Shown here piece by piece: positions 28,127 to 37,937 of a DNA stretch of 64,000 nucleotides. Positions within the stretch are counted from its first letter, which is position 1; every line of letters starts with the position of its first letter. The position numbers and the translations under genes were made by a program. The notes under the pieces are model-generated. The model was not told where the DNA came from. It saw nothing but the letters and a program-made list of their open reading frames with translations, and did not search any database. This stretch comes from an uncultured Alphaproteobacteria bacterium (lineage in GTDB: Bacteria; Pseudomonadota; Alphaproteobacteria; Rhodobacterales; Rhodobacteraceae), in NCBI GenBank assembly GCA_913051655.1, contig CAJXHI010000008.1, positions 1-64,000 on the forward strand. Reading direction: 5' to 3'.

Positions 28127-28726
28127 ATGATGGTCGCGCACTCTATATTTTCCCTGCGTGAGGAATTGCGTTTTTATGTGCGTCGGTATGCACCCGATAT
28201 AGACAGTTTTTGTGGGAAAGCGCTGATGGAAGATCATCAGACGGCATTTATTGCCCCACAGAGATTGAAAGGGACTGAAGCATTTTTAGCAACAGAGCTT
28301 TTAACTTCGGAGCTTTCAAGGCCAGTTGTGGAGGCGGTTCGTAGCGCGGTAAATGATGTGTGTTGGCGTCAAAGTTACGGTTTGGACGACGCTAATTTTG
28401 ACCAAGATTACCTTGATAATTATGGCTGGTTTAATTTAATTGCGCCCTCTGGGCCTTTTATCAGTGACAGCCTGAGGCTTTCGATAGGCTTTTGGGGACA
28501 GGGGCTTCACTATCCACACCATTGGCATGAACCGGAAGAAATTTACCTCACTTTAGGAGGCACAGCGATCTATATTTCTGAAGGCCGCGCGTCGGTCGAA
28601 GGTGGTCCCGGCACAACGATTTGTCATTATTCTAATCAATCACATGCTTTGGACTTTTCTAAAGCGCCACTTCTGGTGGCGGCGTTTTGGCGAGGAGGGG
28701 AATTAGAAGCGAAGCCTCGCCTCTGA
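28127..28726 (+). CDS. DMSP lyase-family cupin
   Basis: A 199-aa protein with a single cupin barrel in the C-terminal half. The family signature is HYPHHWHEPEEIYLTLGG followed by an EGR and, further on, ICHYSNQSHALDFS, giving the metal-binding His, Glu and Tyr residues of the DddQ/DddL/DddW group of dimethylsulfoniopropionate lyases. These cleave DMSP to dimethyl sulfide and acrylate. Which subfamily it belongs to cannot be settled by eye. The ending LLVAAFWRGGELEAKPRL also fits the group. No acrylate-utilisation gene (acuI, acuK) or DMSP transporter is adjacent. Confidence 0.7.
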   Translation: MMVAHSIFSLREELRFYVRRYAPDIDSFCGKALMEDHQTAFIAPQRLKGTEAFLATELLTSELSRPVVEAVRSAVNDVCWRQSYGLDDANFDQDYLDNYGWFNLIAPSGPFISDSLRLSIGFWGQGLHYPHHWHEPEEIYLTLGGTAIYISEGRASVEGGPGTTICHYSNQSHALDFSKAPLLVAAFWRGGELEAKPRL

Positions 28727-29256
28727 TACTATACTTGTATGAAGTTCTCACTCACGGCTACGGTCTCAATTTTATATGGCTCTCAGACCGCTTAAGGAGC
28801 AAATTCGATATAATTAAGTTAGGGTTTGGTGGGTCAAGCTGATGCTTCTGATGGTCAGGGACATTGGTTTAATCGTATTTCTGCAAAGTTCTGATGATGT
28901 TTTGGTAGGCCAGGAGATTCAATGTAAGTGCCTCTGATACCTTCTAAACGTGGTGAAATGAGCTCTATTTAAAATAACATAAATGTACCAGCTTAGCTGC
29001 AATATTAAAATATTGGCAGACAAAATATAGCCCGATGGAAGCGGGCGCTGGGCCGAAGTTTATATCAAATCACACGAAAGGCAATTAGGTTAACTCTGCG
29101 TTGTGGTGTTGCCAGTGTAGCATGTGATTTCGCGCTAATTTCATTACTTGATGATTACAGGATGCACTCTGACGTTTAATCATGTAAGATAATAGGCCTA
29201 AGGATGTAGCTTAGCGCTATCGCCGCAATGCTGTGCCACATAAGAAGGTTTGATCA
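28727..29256. other. Intergenic stretch with one GC-rich hairpin
   Basis: No supported gene. Around 29029-29045 GCCCG-ATGGAAG-CGGGC can form a 5-bp stem without a following T tract. The right end carries the promoter region of the DUF2805 gene. Confidence 0.3.
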
Positions 29257-29472
29257 TTGACACAAAACCAAGAATTTACTGAAGCTCATATTTCCGAAAT
29301 CGTTCAAATGGCATTGTCAGATCATGTCACATTTTCTGATATTGAGTTTGAATATGGTTTGAAAGAGCATGAAGTTGTGACCTTGATGCGTAAAACTTTG
29401 CGTAAAGGATCATATCGCAGTTGGCGCAAAAGAGTGGCTGCTTTTGGAAGTCGAAGAGAACATTACAAATGA
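29257..29472 (+). CDS. DUF2805 / TIGR03643-family protein
   Basis: A 71-aa protein with a TTG start and AGAAGG upstream. It matches DUF2805 over its whole length: ISEIVQMALSDHVTFSDIE, FEYGLKEHEVVTLMRKTL and the basic tail SYRSWRKRV. This is a small helix-turn-helix-like domain of unknown function, common in marine proteobacteria. It stands alone; the high lysine/arginine content and HTH-like spacing hint at nucleic-acid binding. Confidence 0.85.
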   Translation: MTQNQEFTEAHISEIVQMALSDHVTFSDIEFEYGLKEHEVVTLMRKTLRKGSYRSWRKRVAAFGSRREHYK

Positions 29473-29570
29473 CCTTTTTTGGGCCTAGATAAGTCTAGCA
29501 GGGCTTTAAACAGAATTTCTGAGCAAGCCACACGATGAATTCACACTTATTTAAGATTAGTTGTTTTTAG

Positions 29571-29975
29571 CTATCCTGGCGTTTCGAATTGACCCAAACA
29601 TATCAGGTACAGATAAACAGTACACAGTAATCCAACCCACCATAGACAGCTTCTGACCCAAGGAATACCGAGAAGGTAGCTGAAAAAATACAATACCCTT
29701 GTTATTACAAAAACAACCAAAACACTTACGGTTTCGGGAGTGCTTACCGATATTAGTACCAACGAAAACACAGGTGGTATTATGAGCAGGAGAGATGTAA
29801 CCGTGTTGTTGAGCGCTCTGATTGCTCTTTCAGCCATGCCGGAATATTCGATTCCATCTCTGGATCCGGCGAGCTTTTTAACTCCGTGTTGCTGTACAGA
29901 CAGAATGGACTGTAATACCAGCATGAAAGTAACCAGCAGGCAATATATTAAGAGAATTTTTAATTCCGTGTGCAT
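29571..29975 (-). CDS. MAPEG-family membrane protein
   Basis: I choose the ATG at 29975 (AGAGGTAATCAC upstream), giving 134 aa; the track's longer start adds a charged tail unlike the family. Four membrane segments are visible. The MAPEG motif ERAIRALNNTVTSLLL corresponds to RAxRAxxNxxE, with the usual Glu replaced by Thr. Bacterial MAPEG proteins are inner-membrane proteins related to eicosanoid and glutathione enzymes, mostly of unknown role. No neighbour suggests a function. Confidence 0.7.
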   Translation of the reverse strand: MHTELKILLIYCLLVTFMLVLQSILSVQQHGVKKLAGSRDGIEYSGMAERAIRALNNTVTSLLLIIPPVFSLVLISVSTPETVSVLVVFVITRVLYFFSYLLGIPWVRSCLWWVGLLCTVYLYLICLGQFETPG

Positions 29976-30793
29976 TGTGATTACCTCTGTTTCGCTAAGG
30001 TGTATGGATCGACTTTCAGAATAAGCGCCTTGGGTTTTCAAATTTTATGATGATTTAAAACTAAACCAATTTGTTGCACGATCAATGAAATACGAAGCTT
30101 AGTGGCGTGTGCGGTGTCCAATAAATACTATTTACATGGTCATAACACGTCGCACATATGCAGCACACGCTGATCAGGATTAAATTTTAGATGATTTAGA
30201 TGACCTCGTGCAAGATAAACGCGAGGGCTGGAGAGCTAACGCGAGCAAACCGAGGCTTCGCCATTGAAGATATAAAAAGCGACTTACAAATGACTCGCTG
30301 GGGTTGAACTATTTGGATAGAGTATGAAAAATATTTTCAGAGGGAGAAGGTCTTGACGCGCTTATAGAAAATTCAAGCGTGGATGAAATTAAATTGGTAA
30401 CCGCACGTGTTATGGTTAATCAGAATTGGCAAGCAGCGAGTATCCACAATAGAGCTAGATTGCCACACCAGAAATAAGCTGAGGTGAGGAAAAAAACCAC
30501 TTAACGCTTGGGAAACTATCAAGTAGATCCGGCTCTCGCTGAATGTTTTTAATACCATTCGTACGGCCAACACGATATAGGTATTTGTGCAGATCAATTT
30601 AAGAAATAGACGCAAGTTGCGGCGACAGGTCTCACCTCCTGTATTCCATACATGTGTCAAGATTTTGTATGCTTGCATAGGTGAATCTTCCGTTACAAGT
30701 TTTGAATTTTCTTATGGTCAATTTTTGCAAAGCTGATGAAAAAGTTGAGTTCTACACTAAGCTACATTTTACGATAGATGAAAAGTGTCTGCT
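29976..30793. other. Gene-poor stretch
   Basis: No supported gene. Around 30190-30310 (+) short runs such as DDLVQDKREGWRAN look protein-like but are interrupted, probably a remnant. ORF 30373..30678 (-) has no recognisable feature. Confidence 0.3.
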
Positions 30794-32083
30794 TCAGGCT
30801 GTGCGGTATTGGTTCAAAAGGTTTGAGGCATGATCGGTGGTAATTTCGCCCGCGCGGATCATGTCTTGGATAATTGCGTTGACTTCTTCACCAGTTGCGC
30901 CCGCTTGCAGCGCAATATTGCGAGCATGTAGCGACATGTGACCGCGTTGTATACCTTCGCTCGCCAAAGCACGCAGTGCTGCGAGGTTTTGCGCTAGTCC
31001 GACAGCTGCAATGATCTCTGCAAGTTCTGCAGATGTTTCAACACCCAGAAGCGCCAGTGATGCTTGGGCAGTAGGGTGGGTTTTTGTGGCCCCTCCCACC
31101 AATCCGACCGCCATGGGCAGCTCTATCTTTCCTGTCAGGGTATCATCTGGACCGCTACACCAACGCGAAAGCCCAGTGTAATGCCCTCCTTGCGCTGCAT
31201 ATGCATGGGCGCCGGCCTCTACCGCGCGCCAATCGTTCCCGGTTACCACGACAATAGGATCAATCGCATTCATGATGCCCTTGTTGTGTGTGGCTGCGCG
31301 ATAAGGGTCTACTTCAGCCAAGGCGGAGGCTTCGACGATGCCTTGCACGACATCTTTGCCGTCAAACTCAAGCGTTGAAAATTGTCGTGCGTTCAAAGTT
31401 ACTGTCGCGCTGACAAGCCTTTTGTCAGCTAAATTAGACATAATCCTTAGACGTGTTTTTCCACCTGTGAGTTTATCAACCATTGGGGCAATATGTTCGG
31501 CCATTGTATTGACGGTATTTGCTCCCATAGCATCTCTGACATCTACAAGAAGATGCACAATTAACATCGCGCCCGCAGCAGTTTCTTCAAAGCAATAAAC
31601 TTCTATGTCTTCACATCCACCACCGAGAGCGAAAAGCGTACGGTCTTTCTCGTTTGCTACGTTTTGAAGTTCGGCTTTATGTTTGAGAATGGTTGCCTTA
31701 GCGCTTTCAAGATCAGAGATGCCCATCACTTGGATCTGGCCACGCATCACCGGCCGGTCTGCTTTGGCGTGAAACCCACCTATTTCTCTGGTGAGTTTCG
31801 CCATGTGAGAAGCCGCGGCGACTACAGACGGTTCTTCAACTGCCATTGGAACCAGATACTCTTTACCGTTTATGATGAAATTTGTGGCGATCCCCAGAGG
31901 CAATTGAAAACGGCCGATAACGTTTTCGATCATACCGTCGGCCTGATCCAAGCTTAATGCTGTCTCACCGCTGAAAGCCTGAAAAAAGTCTACGAACTCG
32001 GGTTCTAACGCGCAGATTACTTTTAAACGATCCGAAGGCGTCAGATTGCGAAAATATGGGATAATAGAAGATCTTTTGGTCAT
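30794..32083 (-). CDS. mvaA: Hydroxymethylglutaryl-CoA reductase, class II
   Basis: A 429-aa class II (bacterial) HMG-CoA reductase. Signatures: ENVIGRFQLPLGIATNF carries the catalytic Glu; ATHNKGIMN the catalytic Lys; VVTGNDWRAVEAGAHA the Asp; GHMSLHARNIA the His; MGANTVNTMAEHIAP and GLVGGATKTHPTAQASL are also diagnostic. It interconverts HMG-CoA and mevalonate. No mevalonate-pathway genes are adjacent, so whether it acts in catabolism (mevalonate to HMG-CoA, as in Pseudomonas mevalonii) or biosynthesis cannot be told from context. Confidence 0.95.
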   Translation of the reverse strand: MTKRSSIIPYFRNLTPSDRLKVICALEPEFVDFFQAFSGETALSLDQADGMIENVIGRFQLPLGIATNFIINGKEYLVPMAVEEPSVVAAASHMAKLTREIGGFHAKADRPVMRGQIQVMGISDLESAKATILKHKAELQNVANEKDRTLFALGGGCEDIEVYCFEETAAGAMLIVHLLVDVRDAMGANTVNTMAEHIAPMVDKLTGGKTRLRIMSNLADKRLVSATVTLNARQFSTLEFDGKDVVQGIVEASALAEVDPYRAATHNKGIMNAIDPIVVVTGNDWRAVEAGAHAYAAQGGHYTGLSRWCSGPDDTLTGKIELPMAVGLVGGATKTHPTAQASLALLGVETSAELAEIIAAVGLAQNLAALRALASEGIQRGHMSLHARNIALQAGATGEEVNAIIQDMIRAGEITTDHASNLLNQYRTA

Positions 32084-32182
32084 CAGGCTGTCTCTACACC
32101 AGTCTAGTACTTCGACTACGCCGTTTCGCTTTCTATCTAATTTACAAAGATTTCAATGCCGATTGCACAGTTATTAAATGTT

Positions 32183-32356
32183 TCAGTCAAAAAACCTGTT
32201 GAGCTCGGCTGCAAACTGTGCCTTCAGCAGCATGGCTTTTACCATTTTTTCGGTGTTGGAAAGTTTTGACCAATCTAACCCATTGGCGGTACAGATTTCG
32301 CACTCGCACGTTTTGGAAGTTCGCATCAAACCTTTAAAGCCTTCTTGCGGTATCAT
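32183..32356 (-). CDS. Small hypothetical protein with CxCxxC motif
   Basis: A 57-aa frame below the track cutoff, preceded by GGGGAAATAC. It contains TSKTCECEICTANGLDW, a possible three-cysteine metal site, and an amphipathic C-terminal helix. Its ATG overlaps the stop of a 25-codon frame (32430..32353) in an ATGA junction. The family is not recognised. Codon and amino-acid character look genuine. Confidence 0.4.
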   Translation of the reverse strand: MIPQEGFKGLMRTSKTCECEICTANGLDWSKLSNTEKMVKAMLLKAQFAAELNRFFD

Positions 32357-32430
32357 TGTATTTCCCCAACTTTTTCGGCTTGTTTAGCGTCGTAAGAGCT
32401 CTTCTTTTCCTCATCGTCAACTTCGACCAT

Positions 32431-33030
32431 TGTGCGCTAACTTACCCATTTTATCGACGAAGTTTGGTCAAGTAACCAATTCATCTTTCCTGTATCGTAT
32501 AATACGTTGGTTAGCAGTGATTGGATCATTTGCCGATCAAAGGGTGTTTATTTTATATAGGACAGATGTAGACGGATAATATTAGGCAAAGGCCCAGCCT
32601 GTGTAGGCTTTTGCTCATCCTGAAATTGTGGGTATATTTTGATTATATTCGAAAATATAATCACCCAATGAGAATCCATATTTATTTTTTTGGTGCCACG
32701 TTGACATAGCAGAAAGAAGTTTAGGTATTTGAGAACACCCGCAATTGGCATAAAGCCACGCTTAATACGGACGCGGTGATGTTACGAGACAGTGGACCGA
32801 TAAAAATTGTGATGGTCAAGTAGGAGCCGGGCTTGTGATTCTTCGAAACTTGGAGCGAGAAGAAATTTTTGATCACCTGATCGTTGTGACGCTTTGATTT
32901 GAGTGAACACGTATTGGAAGGGACAGGTTTCGCCGCGTGCAAGATTATGTCAATTATTATCTTAAATTTTACAATCTGCCTCGCATCAATGACAGTCACT
33001 TCTGCACTATATCTTATCTAAAAGGATATT
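32431..33030. other. Intergenic stretch upstream of trmL
   Basis: No supported gene. Around 32583-32612, GCAAAGGCCCAGCCTGTGTA followed by GGCTTTTGC forms a near-perfect inverted repeat without a T tract. Plus-strand fragments before trmL (for example RDSGPIKIVMVK) may be remnants. Confidence 0.3.
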
Positions 33031-33489
33031 ATGAAAATTGTTCTTGTATATCCAGAAATCCCACAGAATACGGGATCAATCGGACGAACCTGTGTGGCGT
33101 TGGATCTAGAACTGATCCTTATAAAGCCATATGGATTTTCATTAGATGAAAGAAAAGTGTCGCGCTCAGGTACACGGTACTGGGGAGATGTCGCTCTTTC
33201 AGAATATGACACTTGGGAGGCGTTTTTGGAGGCGCGTTGCCCGACACATGATCAGCTCTATTTTTTTGAAGAGGATGGGCAGGAAAGCTTTTACAATCCA
33301 ATTTATCGTGAGGATGCCTATCTGATCTTTGGGCGCGAGAGCAGCGGTTTGCCGCACCAGATTTTGCGCGGTATGGAAGACAGAATATTTCACATTCCCA
33401 TGCGCAATAATGCTGTAAAATCGCTCAATCTGTCCAATGCGGCGACCGCAGCGATCTATCAGGCGTTACGAGCCCAATTTCAAAGTTAG
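33031..33489 (+). CDS. trmL: tRNA (cytidine(34)-2'-O)-methyltransferase
   Basis: A 152-aa SPOUT-class methyltransferase of TrmL (YibK/CspR) length. Family motifs are PEIPQNTGSIGRTC near the N-terminus, IFGRESSGLP, and the trefoil-knot SAM site FHIPMRNNAVKSLNLSNA near the C-terminus. It methylates the 2'-OH of the wobble base in tRNA-Leu isoacceptors. AAAGGATATT precedes the ATG. Its stop overlaps the convergent cupin gene by 4 bp. Confidence 0.95.
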   Translation: MKIVLVYPEIPQNTGSIGRTCVALDLELILIKPYGFSLDERKVSRSGTRYWGDVALSEYDTWEAFLEARCPTHDQLYFFEEDGQESFYNPIYREDAYLIFGRESSGLPHQILRGMEDRIFHIPMRNNAVKSLNLSNAATAAIYQALRAQFQS

Positions 33490-33893
33490 GGTTTTGGCGG
33501 GATGAGATAATCTTTGTCAGATACCTTTTCAAGCCAATCGGCCACCTGCCCATTCTGCGCCTCTTGGATTGCGATATGGGTCATGAAATGCATTGGGCTT
33601 GCGCCGTGCCAATGTTCTTCGCCTGGTGCGATCCAAATTGTGTCGCCCGTGTTCATCTCTTTTGGTGTCTCACTGCGCAGCCCGATCAATCCTGTGCCGC
33701 TTACAATATAAAGAGTTTGACCAAGGGGATGTGTATGCCACGCCGTGCGTGCGCCGGGCTCAAAGCTTACCTTAAGCGCCCTTACGCACGCAGGCGCTGG
33801 TGCCTCAACGATGGGATCTTGCCAGACGCGCCCCGTGAACCAATCTGAATCGGCCAATTTTGTGGGGCGCTCAAAATATTTGTGAATGTGCAT
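33486..33893 (-). CDS. Cupin-domain protein of the lig operon
   Basis: A 135-aa single-domain cupin. Metal ligands are in PGARTAWHTHPLGQTLYI (HxH plus Q in place of the usual Glu) and in GEEHWHGASP. This pattern resembles the small cupins that accompany carboxymuconolactone decarboxylase-like and aromatic catabolism genes. It is the last gene of the minus-strand operon after galB-ligK-ligU-ligI and a truncated flavin reductase. The ribosome binding site is AGGATGCATTC. Its role is unknown: perhaps an isomerase, or a side reaction on a pathway intermediate. Confidence 0.75.
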   Translation of the reverse strand: MHIHKYFERPTKLADSDWFTGRVWQDPIVEAPAPACVRALKVSFEPGARTAWHTHPLGQTLYIVSGTGLIGLRSETPKEMNTGDTIWIAPGEEHWHGASPMHFMTHIAIQEAQNGQVADWLEKVSDKDYLIPPKP

Positions 33894-33909
33894 GAATGCA
33901 TCCTGCCTA

Positions 33910-34371
33910 TTAAAAAAATCGAGTCATTAGGGATGATTTACTTTCCAACCCTTGATGTTTAGCCTCTTTGCCAACTGGGATCTGCATTTCATAAACTCTC
34001 GGGTTAGGTGCGGAAATGCAAGGCTGGGCTTTTACAGCGGCATGCTGAAATTCGTCTTCTCTTTTGGGGACTGCCATTAAAAAAATATTCACCGCCTCGC
34101 GTAGGTCGCAGGTGGCCATGTTCCAGACAAACCACCCTGTTTCTTTTGTAATCACAACAGTATATGCGCTCTCCCCAGAAAAAAGTTGATTCGCGGGAAA
34201 TATCATCGCAGGTGGATCAAAAGCCAAATTTGTCCACTGACTAAAGGGGACACGATCGGTGGTGCCGTTTTTTGAAATCGTTGAAACCCGCCCAATTGGT
34301 CGGGGGACAGCGCAGGATTTGAATAGCGAACCCGGGAGTGGGCAGGATTCGCTTTGCGGGACATAGTGCAT
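33910..34371 (-). pseudogene. Truncated flavin reductase-like gene
   Basis: The first ~125 residues match the flavin-reductase/DIM6-NTAB family: SCAVPRPIGRVSTISKNG, FDPPAMIFPANQ, ETGWFVWNMATCDLREAVN, PKREDEFQHA. Family members are about 200 aa. Here the sequence drifts after SAPNPRVYE and ends at residue 153, so the C-terminal flavin-binding strand region is missing, and the cupin gene follows within 20 bp. It is probably a deletion remnant, though a shortened functional form cannot be excluded. It lies in the lig operon, where such proteins would bind or supply FMN to oxygenases. Confidence 0.6.
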
Positions 34372-34467
34372 GTGCGCGTTCTTCTTTTTGTTACGATCAC
34401 TAGTGTAAGGGTGATCATTGCAGGTCGGATGCTATCCGTCCAATGGCAATATCGCCGCTCGGTGAAC

Positions 34468-35358
34468 TCACAACTCGGGCCAGTAAAGGCGCATGGGATT
34501 GGTAACCAAGAGTTTTTCCTGCTGCTGAACGGTGCGGGCAATGCGTGGAATATAATCCACCAGCTCACCGTCATCGGGCATATGGGACTTCATATTGGGA
34601 TGTGGCCAATCCGTTCCCCATAAAACACGCTCCTCAAATCGATCAACGATGGCCTGATAAAAGGGCAAAACATCATCATAAGGTGGTCCCGCAATGGTCA
34701 ACCGTTCTGGGCAGGTGACTTTGCTCCAGATCGAGGAATTGTTTTCCATAAGAGATATAAATCTCTTAAAATCATTGTGATATATTCCATTTTTGATGTC
34801 TGGGCGCCCGATGTGATCGATGACGATGATCCCCGGCAACTCCTGTAAAAAGGGTTCTAAATCTTCCAGATCTTTGGCTTCGAAATAGACAACGGTGGAC
34901 CATCCAAAGTCTTGTATCTTCTCAGCAATCTCGAGAAATACCGATTGTGGTGTTGCGTCTACCAGTCGTTTGACAAAGTTAAACCGCACGCCGCGCACAC
35001 CGGCATCATGCATGTCGCTTAGCTCTTCTTTTGTGATATCCTTTCCAACGCTTGCAATACCGCGCGCCATACCGCCTGAGGCACGGCATGCATCGACCAT
35101 CGCCTGGTTGTCTTTGCCATGGCATGTGGCTTGAACGACGACATTTCGTGTAAATCCTAAATGATCGCGCAGTTCGAAAAGTTTCTCTTTGCTTGCATTA
35201 CAGGGGGTGTATTTGCGCTCAGTTGCAAACGGAAATTCGGGTGTGGGGCCGAAGACATGACAATGCGCATCCACAGCTCCTTTAGGCAATTGAAAATCGG
35301 GTGCTTTGGGATCAGCGTGAAAGACAAGCCAATCTGGGTCCATGTGTTGCGGGGTCAT
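34468..35358 (-). CDS. ligI: 2-pyrone-4,6-dicarboxylate hydrolase
   Basis: A 296-aa amidohydrolase of the LigI branch. GAVDAHCHVFGPTPEFPF carries the HxH motif; ERKYTP, RNVVVQATCHGKDN, GVRGVRFNFVKRLVD, VIDHIGRPD and WGTDWPHPN (catalytic Asp) follow in LigI order. It hydrolyses the lactone 2-pyrone-4,6-dicarboxylate to 4-oxalomesaconate in the protocatechuate 4,5-cleavage pathway. Its start overlaps the ligU stop (ATGA-type). Cytoplasmic. Confidence 0.93.
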   Translation of the reverse strand: MTPQHMDPDWLVFHADPKAPDFQLPKGAVDAHCHVFGPTPEFPFATERKYTPCNASKEKLFELRDHLGFTRNVVVQATCHGKDNQAMVDACRASGGMARGIASVGKDITKEELSDMHDAGVRGVRFNFVKRLVDATPQSVFLEIAEKIQDFGWSTVVYFEAKDLEDLEPFLQELPGIIVIDHIGRPDIKNGIYHNDFKRFISLMENNSSIWSKVTCPERLTIAGPPYDDVLPFYQAIVDRFEERVLWGTDWPHPNMKSHMPDDGELVDYIPRIARTVQQQEKLLVTNPMRLYWPEL

Positions 35359-36410
35359 GCGAAAATCTCTCCGTCCATCAATTTGCGCGCCGTTCTTAAA
35401 ATGGCGGCGGTGTTTATGTTGTCCTGATTGTCAAGTCCTGCGACCACGGTCATTTCTCCGCTGGGGTGTTCGATGGACAGATATCTTTCTGTGCCGCTGC
35501 CCCGCTGAGCGAGATCAAATGCGGTACTCTCTGGGATCAAGCAGGCAGTTGCAACGCTCACTGCGCCCAGCACTCCGATCGATTTATGGCAGCGATGGGG
35601 AATGAAGGTTCGGGTTGAAATTGCGCCGCTGTTTTCCGCGCGTGATACCATAGTCATTTTGGGCACAGTTTTTTTTGTCACATCCCCAAGGTTCATGATT
35701 GGGCCACAGGCAAGACGCAGCGCCTCGAGCTTTTGACGCAGTTCTGTGTTGGCCTCAAGTTCTAAGGATGTTTCATGACCGTTGATCCCGATATCCTCTG
35801 CACGCAGCACAACGCAGGGCATTCCGTTGTCAATCATTGTAACATCAATACCATTGATGGTGTCTTTGGCCTGACCACTGGGCAAAAGCGACCCGCAGCT
35901 GGAACCTGCCGTGTCCTGAAAGGTGAGCGCAATAGGAGCCGCCGTCCCTGGGACGCCATCAATGCTTGCGCCGCCTTCTTCGTTGATCTCTCCATTTGGA
36001 GTTTCAATGCGCGCCACCGCCATTTGCCCCGTATTTTCCATGAAAATACGGACCTCGGTCGTTGGGCTTTGTGTTTCTACAAGGCCACGCGCGATGGCAA
36101 AGGGACCAACACCTGCAAGAAGATTGCCGCAGTTTTGTGCGTCAGACACTACCGGTGCATCAACAGAGACCTGCAAAAAAAGATAATCGACATCGACCGC
36201 AGGTAGATCGGACTTTCGCACAACGGCGATTTTTGAGGTCAAGGGATCGCCGCCCCCCATACCATCTATTTGGCGCGGGTCGGGAGAGCCCATGGCGCGG
36301 ACCAAAAATGCATCACGCAGAGCTTGATTTTCTGGAAGATCTTCGGCCAGAAAATACCCCCCTTTGGATGTGCCCCCGCGCATCCACATGCAGCGCACAC
36401 CCTTAGACAT
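35355..36410 (-). CDS. ligU: 4-oxalomesaconate tautomerase
   Basis: A 351-aa PrpF/diaminopimelate-epimerase-fold protein. It begins [23 protein letters not shown] and has [33 protein letters not shown] and DNGMPCVVL, the signature of GalD/LigU. It shifts the double bond of oxalomesaconate to the isomer used by the hydratase. It overlaps ligK by 8 bp upstream and ligI by 4 bp downstream, so it is part of a tightly coupled operon. Equivalent to galD of Pseudomonas. Confidence 0.92.
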   Translation of the reverse strand: MSKGVRCMWMRGGTSKGGYFLAEDLPENQALRDAFLVRAMGSPDPRQIDGMGGGDPLTSKIAVVRKSDLPAVDVDYLFLQVSVDAPVVSDAQNCGNLLAGVGPFAIARGLVETQSPTTEVRIFMENTGQMAVARIETPNGEINEEGGASIDGVPGTAAPIALTFQDTAGSSCGSLLPSGQAKDTINGIDVTMIDNGMPCVVLRAEDIGINGHETSLELEANTELRQKLEALRLACGPIMNLGDVTKKTVPKMTMVSRAENSGAISTRTFIPHRCHKSIGVLGAVSVATACLIPESTAFDLAQRGSGTERYLSIEHPSGEMTVVAGLDNQDNINTAAILRTARKLMDGEIFA

Positions 36411-37095
36411 ATTTCAAGCCCTGTTTGGCAAGTCGAGGGCGCATGTTATAAAGGTCTAGTCCAAGTTCACCGGCTTCAAACCGCGCGCGTTTGTCGTCTT
36501 CGTTGGCAACGCGGGCTTCAGCTTGGGCGAGTACATCTTTAGCTTCTTCGCGACGCACAACACAAACCCCATCATCATCTGCCAGAACTATATCGCCCGG
36601 GTGGATCAATGCATTCGCGCAGATGATCGGCACATTTACAGATCCAAGTGTTTCTTTAATGGTGCCTTGGGCACAGATGGCTTTGGACCAGACAGGAAAT
36701 CTCATCTCTTTAAGGTCTGCGACATCGCGCACCCCTGCATCAATGATTAATCCCCGACAGCCTCGAGCCAATGAAGAGGTCGCAAGCAAATCTCCAAAAT
36801 ACCCCGCATTTGACGAGTTAATTGTGCCTAACACCAAAATATCCCCTGCCTGCAATTGTTCGATGGCTACATGGATCATCCAGTTGTCACATGGGGGTGC
36901 AAGGATGGTCACAGCGGATCCCGCAATGCGTGCACCCGGATAGATGGGGCGCATGTAATCGGCTAAAAGCCCTTTGCGTCCTTGTGCTTCATGAACTGTG
37001 GAAACGCCGCAAGTGGCTAGTTCGTCAATGATCTTTTGATCTTCGCGCGCAATGTTTTGAACGACTAGTCCTGTTGTGCCTGGCTGAATGTTCAT
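36403..37095 (-). CDS. ligK: 4-carboxy-4-hydroxy-2-oxoadipate aldolase / oxaloacetate decarboxylase
   Basis: A 230-aa RraA-like class II aldolase. It shows [16 protein letters not shown], the central [20 protein letters not shown] and [16 protein letters not shown] (substrate/metal site), as in LigK/GalC/ProA. It cleaves carboxy-hydroxy-oxoadipate to pyruvate and oxaloacetate, the last step of protocatechuate 4,5-cleavage. Its start overlaps the galB stop in ATGA. Confidence 0.93.
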   Translation of the reverse strand: MNIQPGTTGLVVQNIAREDQKIIDELATCGVSTVHEAQGRKGLLADYMRPIYPGARIAGSAVTILAPPCDNWMIHVAIEQLQAGDILVLGTINSSNAGYFGDLLATSSLARGCRGLIIDAGVRDVADLKEMRFPVWSKAICAQGTIKETLGSVNVPIICANALIHPGDIVLADDDGVCVVRREEAKDVLAQAEARVANEDDKRARFEAGELGLDLYNMRPRLAKQGLKYV

Positions 37096-37829
37096 TCCAA
37101 TTCGTCCACGGTTCTTGGAAAGATCGTTTCAAATCCTTCCGCATATTTCGCTGCGCGGCCACCAGCCTGCCCACCCGAATTTCGTCGGAAGTGGTTGGCA
37201 CGATTTTCGGCGACGTTTTTATAGAAATGCCATAGGTGTTCTTGTCCCTGCATACATTGGATGGCGGCCCATTTTTTATCCCAAACACCTGAAATGTCCA
37301 AAAACACGGTTGGTTTCCAATTCATTTGTTCTGTTTGGTGGGGCTCAAAGAGGTAAAGTTGTGGTGCACTTAAAACTTTCTGACCAGGTTTATGACCCCA
37401 GGCCTGTGCGATCATCCTGCATTCCAAGGCAAAGGTCGTTGTATTCATATGATCCGTGTTATATGGATCCCATTTTGAATGGGACATCAAGAATTTTGGC
37501 TGAACTTCGCGGATCACATCGACCATACGATCCTGCGTTTCGCGCCCCAGATCCAGTGGGTAATCCCCTACATCAAAAAACCTGATGTCATTCACACCCA
37601 AGGCTGCCGCGGCATTTTCGGCTTCTACGCGCCGTGAAGCTTTGACTTTATGGAGCGTCATACCCTCTTCTTTCCAGAGCTTTGCGCTTTCACCGCGTTC
37701 GCCATAAGAAAGGCAAACGACCGTTACTTCATAGCCCTTTGATTGATGAAGCGCGATTGCTCCACCTGCACGCCATACAAAATCAGCTGAATGCGCGCTG
37801 ATCACGAGGGCAGTTTTTTTGTCTGACAT
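37092..37829 (-). CDS. galB: 4-oxalomesaconate hydratase, PIG-L type
   Basis: I take the ATG at 37829 ([22 protein letters not shown] upstream) rather than the track's TTG start at 37850; the product is about 245 aa. PIG-L/LmbE features: [19 protein letters not shown] in the zinc-motif position, [12 protein letters not shown], and [16 protein letters not shown]. GalB of Pseudomonas putida is the zinc-dependent PIG-L-type hydratase that adds water to oxalomesaconate, distinct from the amidohydrolase-type LigJ. First gene of the minus-strand operon; its promoter must lie in the short gap before the dead LysR gene. Confidence 0.88.
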   Translation of the reverse strand: MSDKKTALVISAHSADFVWRAGGAIALHQSKGYEVTVVCLSYGERGESAKLWKEEGMTLHKVKASRRVEAENAAAALGVNDIRFFDVGDYPLDLGRETQDRMVDVIREVQPKFLMSHSKWDPYNTDHMNTTTFALECRMIAQAWGHKPGQKVLSAPQLYLFEPHQTEQMNWKPTVFLDISGVWDKKWAAIQCMQGQEHLWHFYKNVAENRANHFRRNSGGQAGGRAAKYAEGFETIFPRTVDELE

Positions 37830-37937
37830 AGCTATTTCCACCATTTGCAAAATTTTTACAACTTATATGCTAAATTGTTCCCAAGTCCTATTTCGAAATT
37901 TGCAGCGTTAAAAATGAACGGCTAAAGGCGGTGCAAT

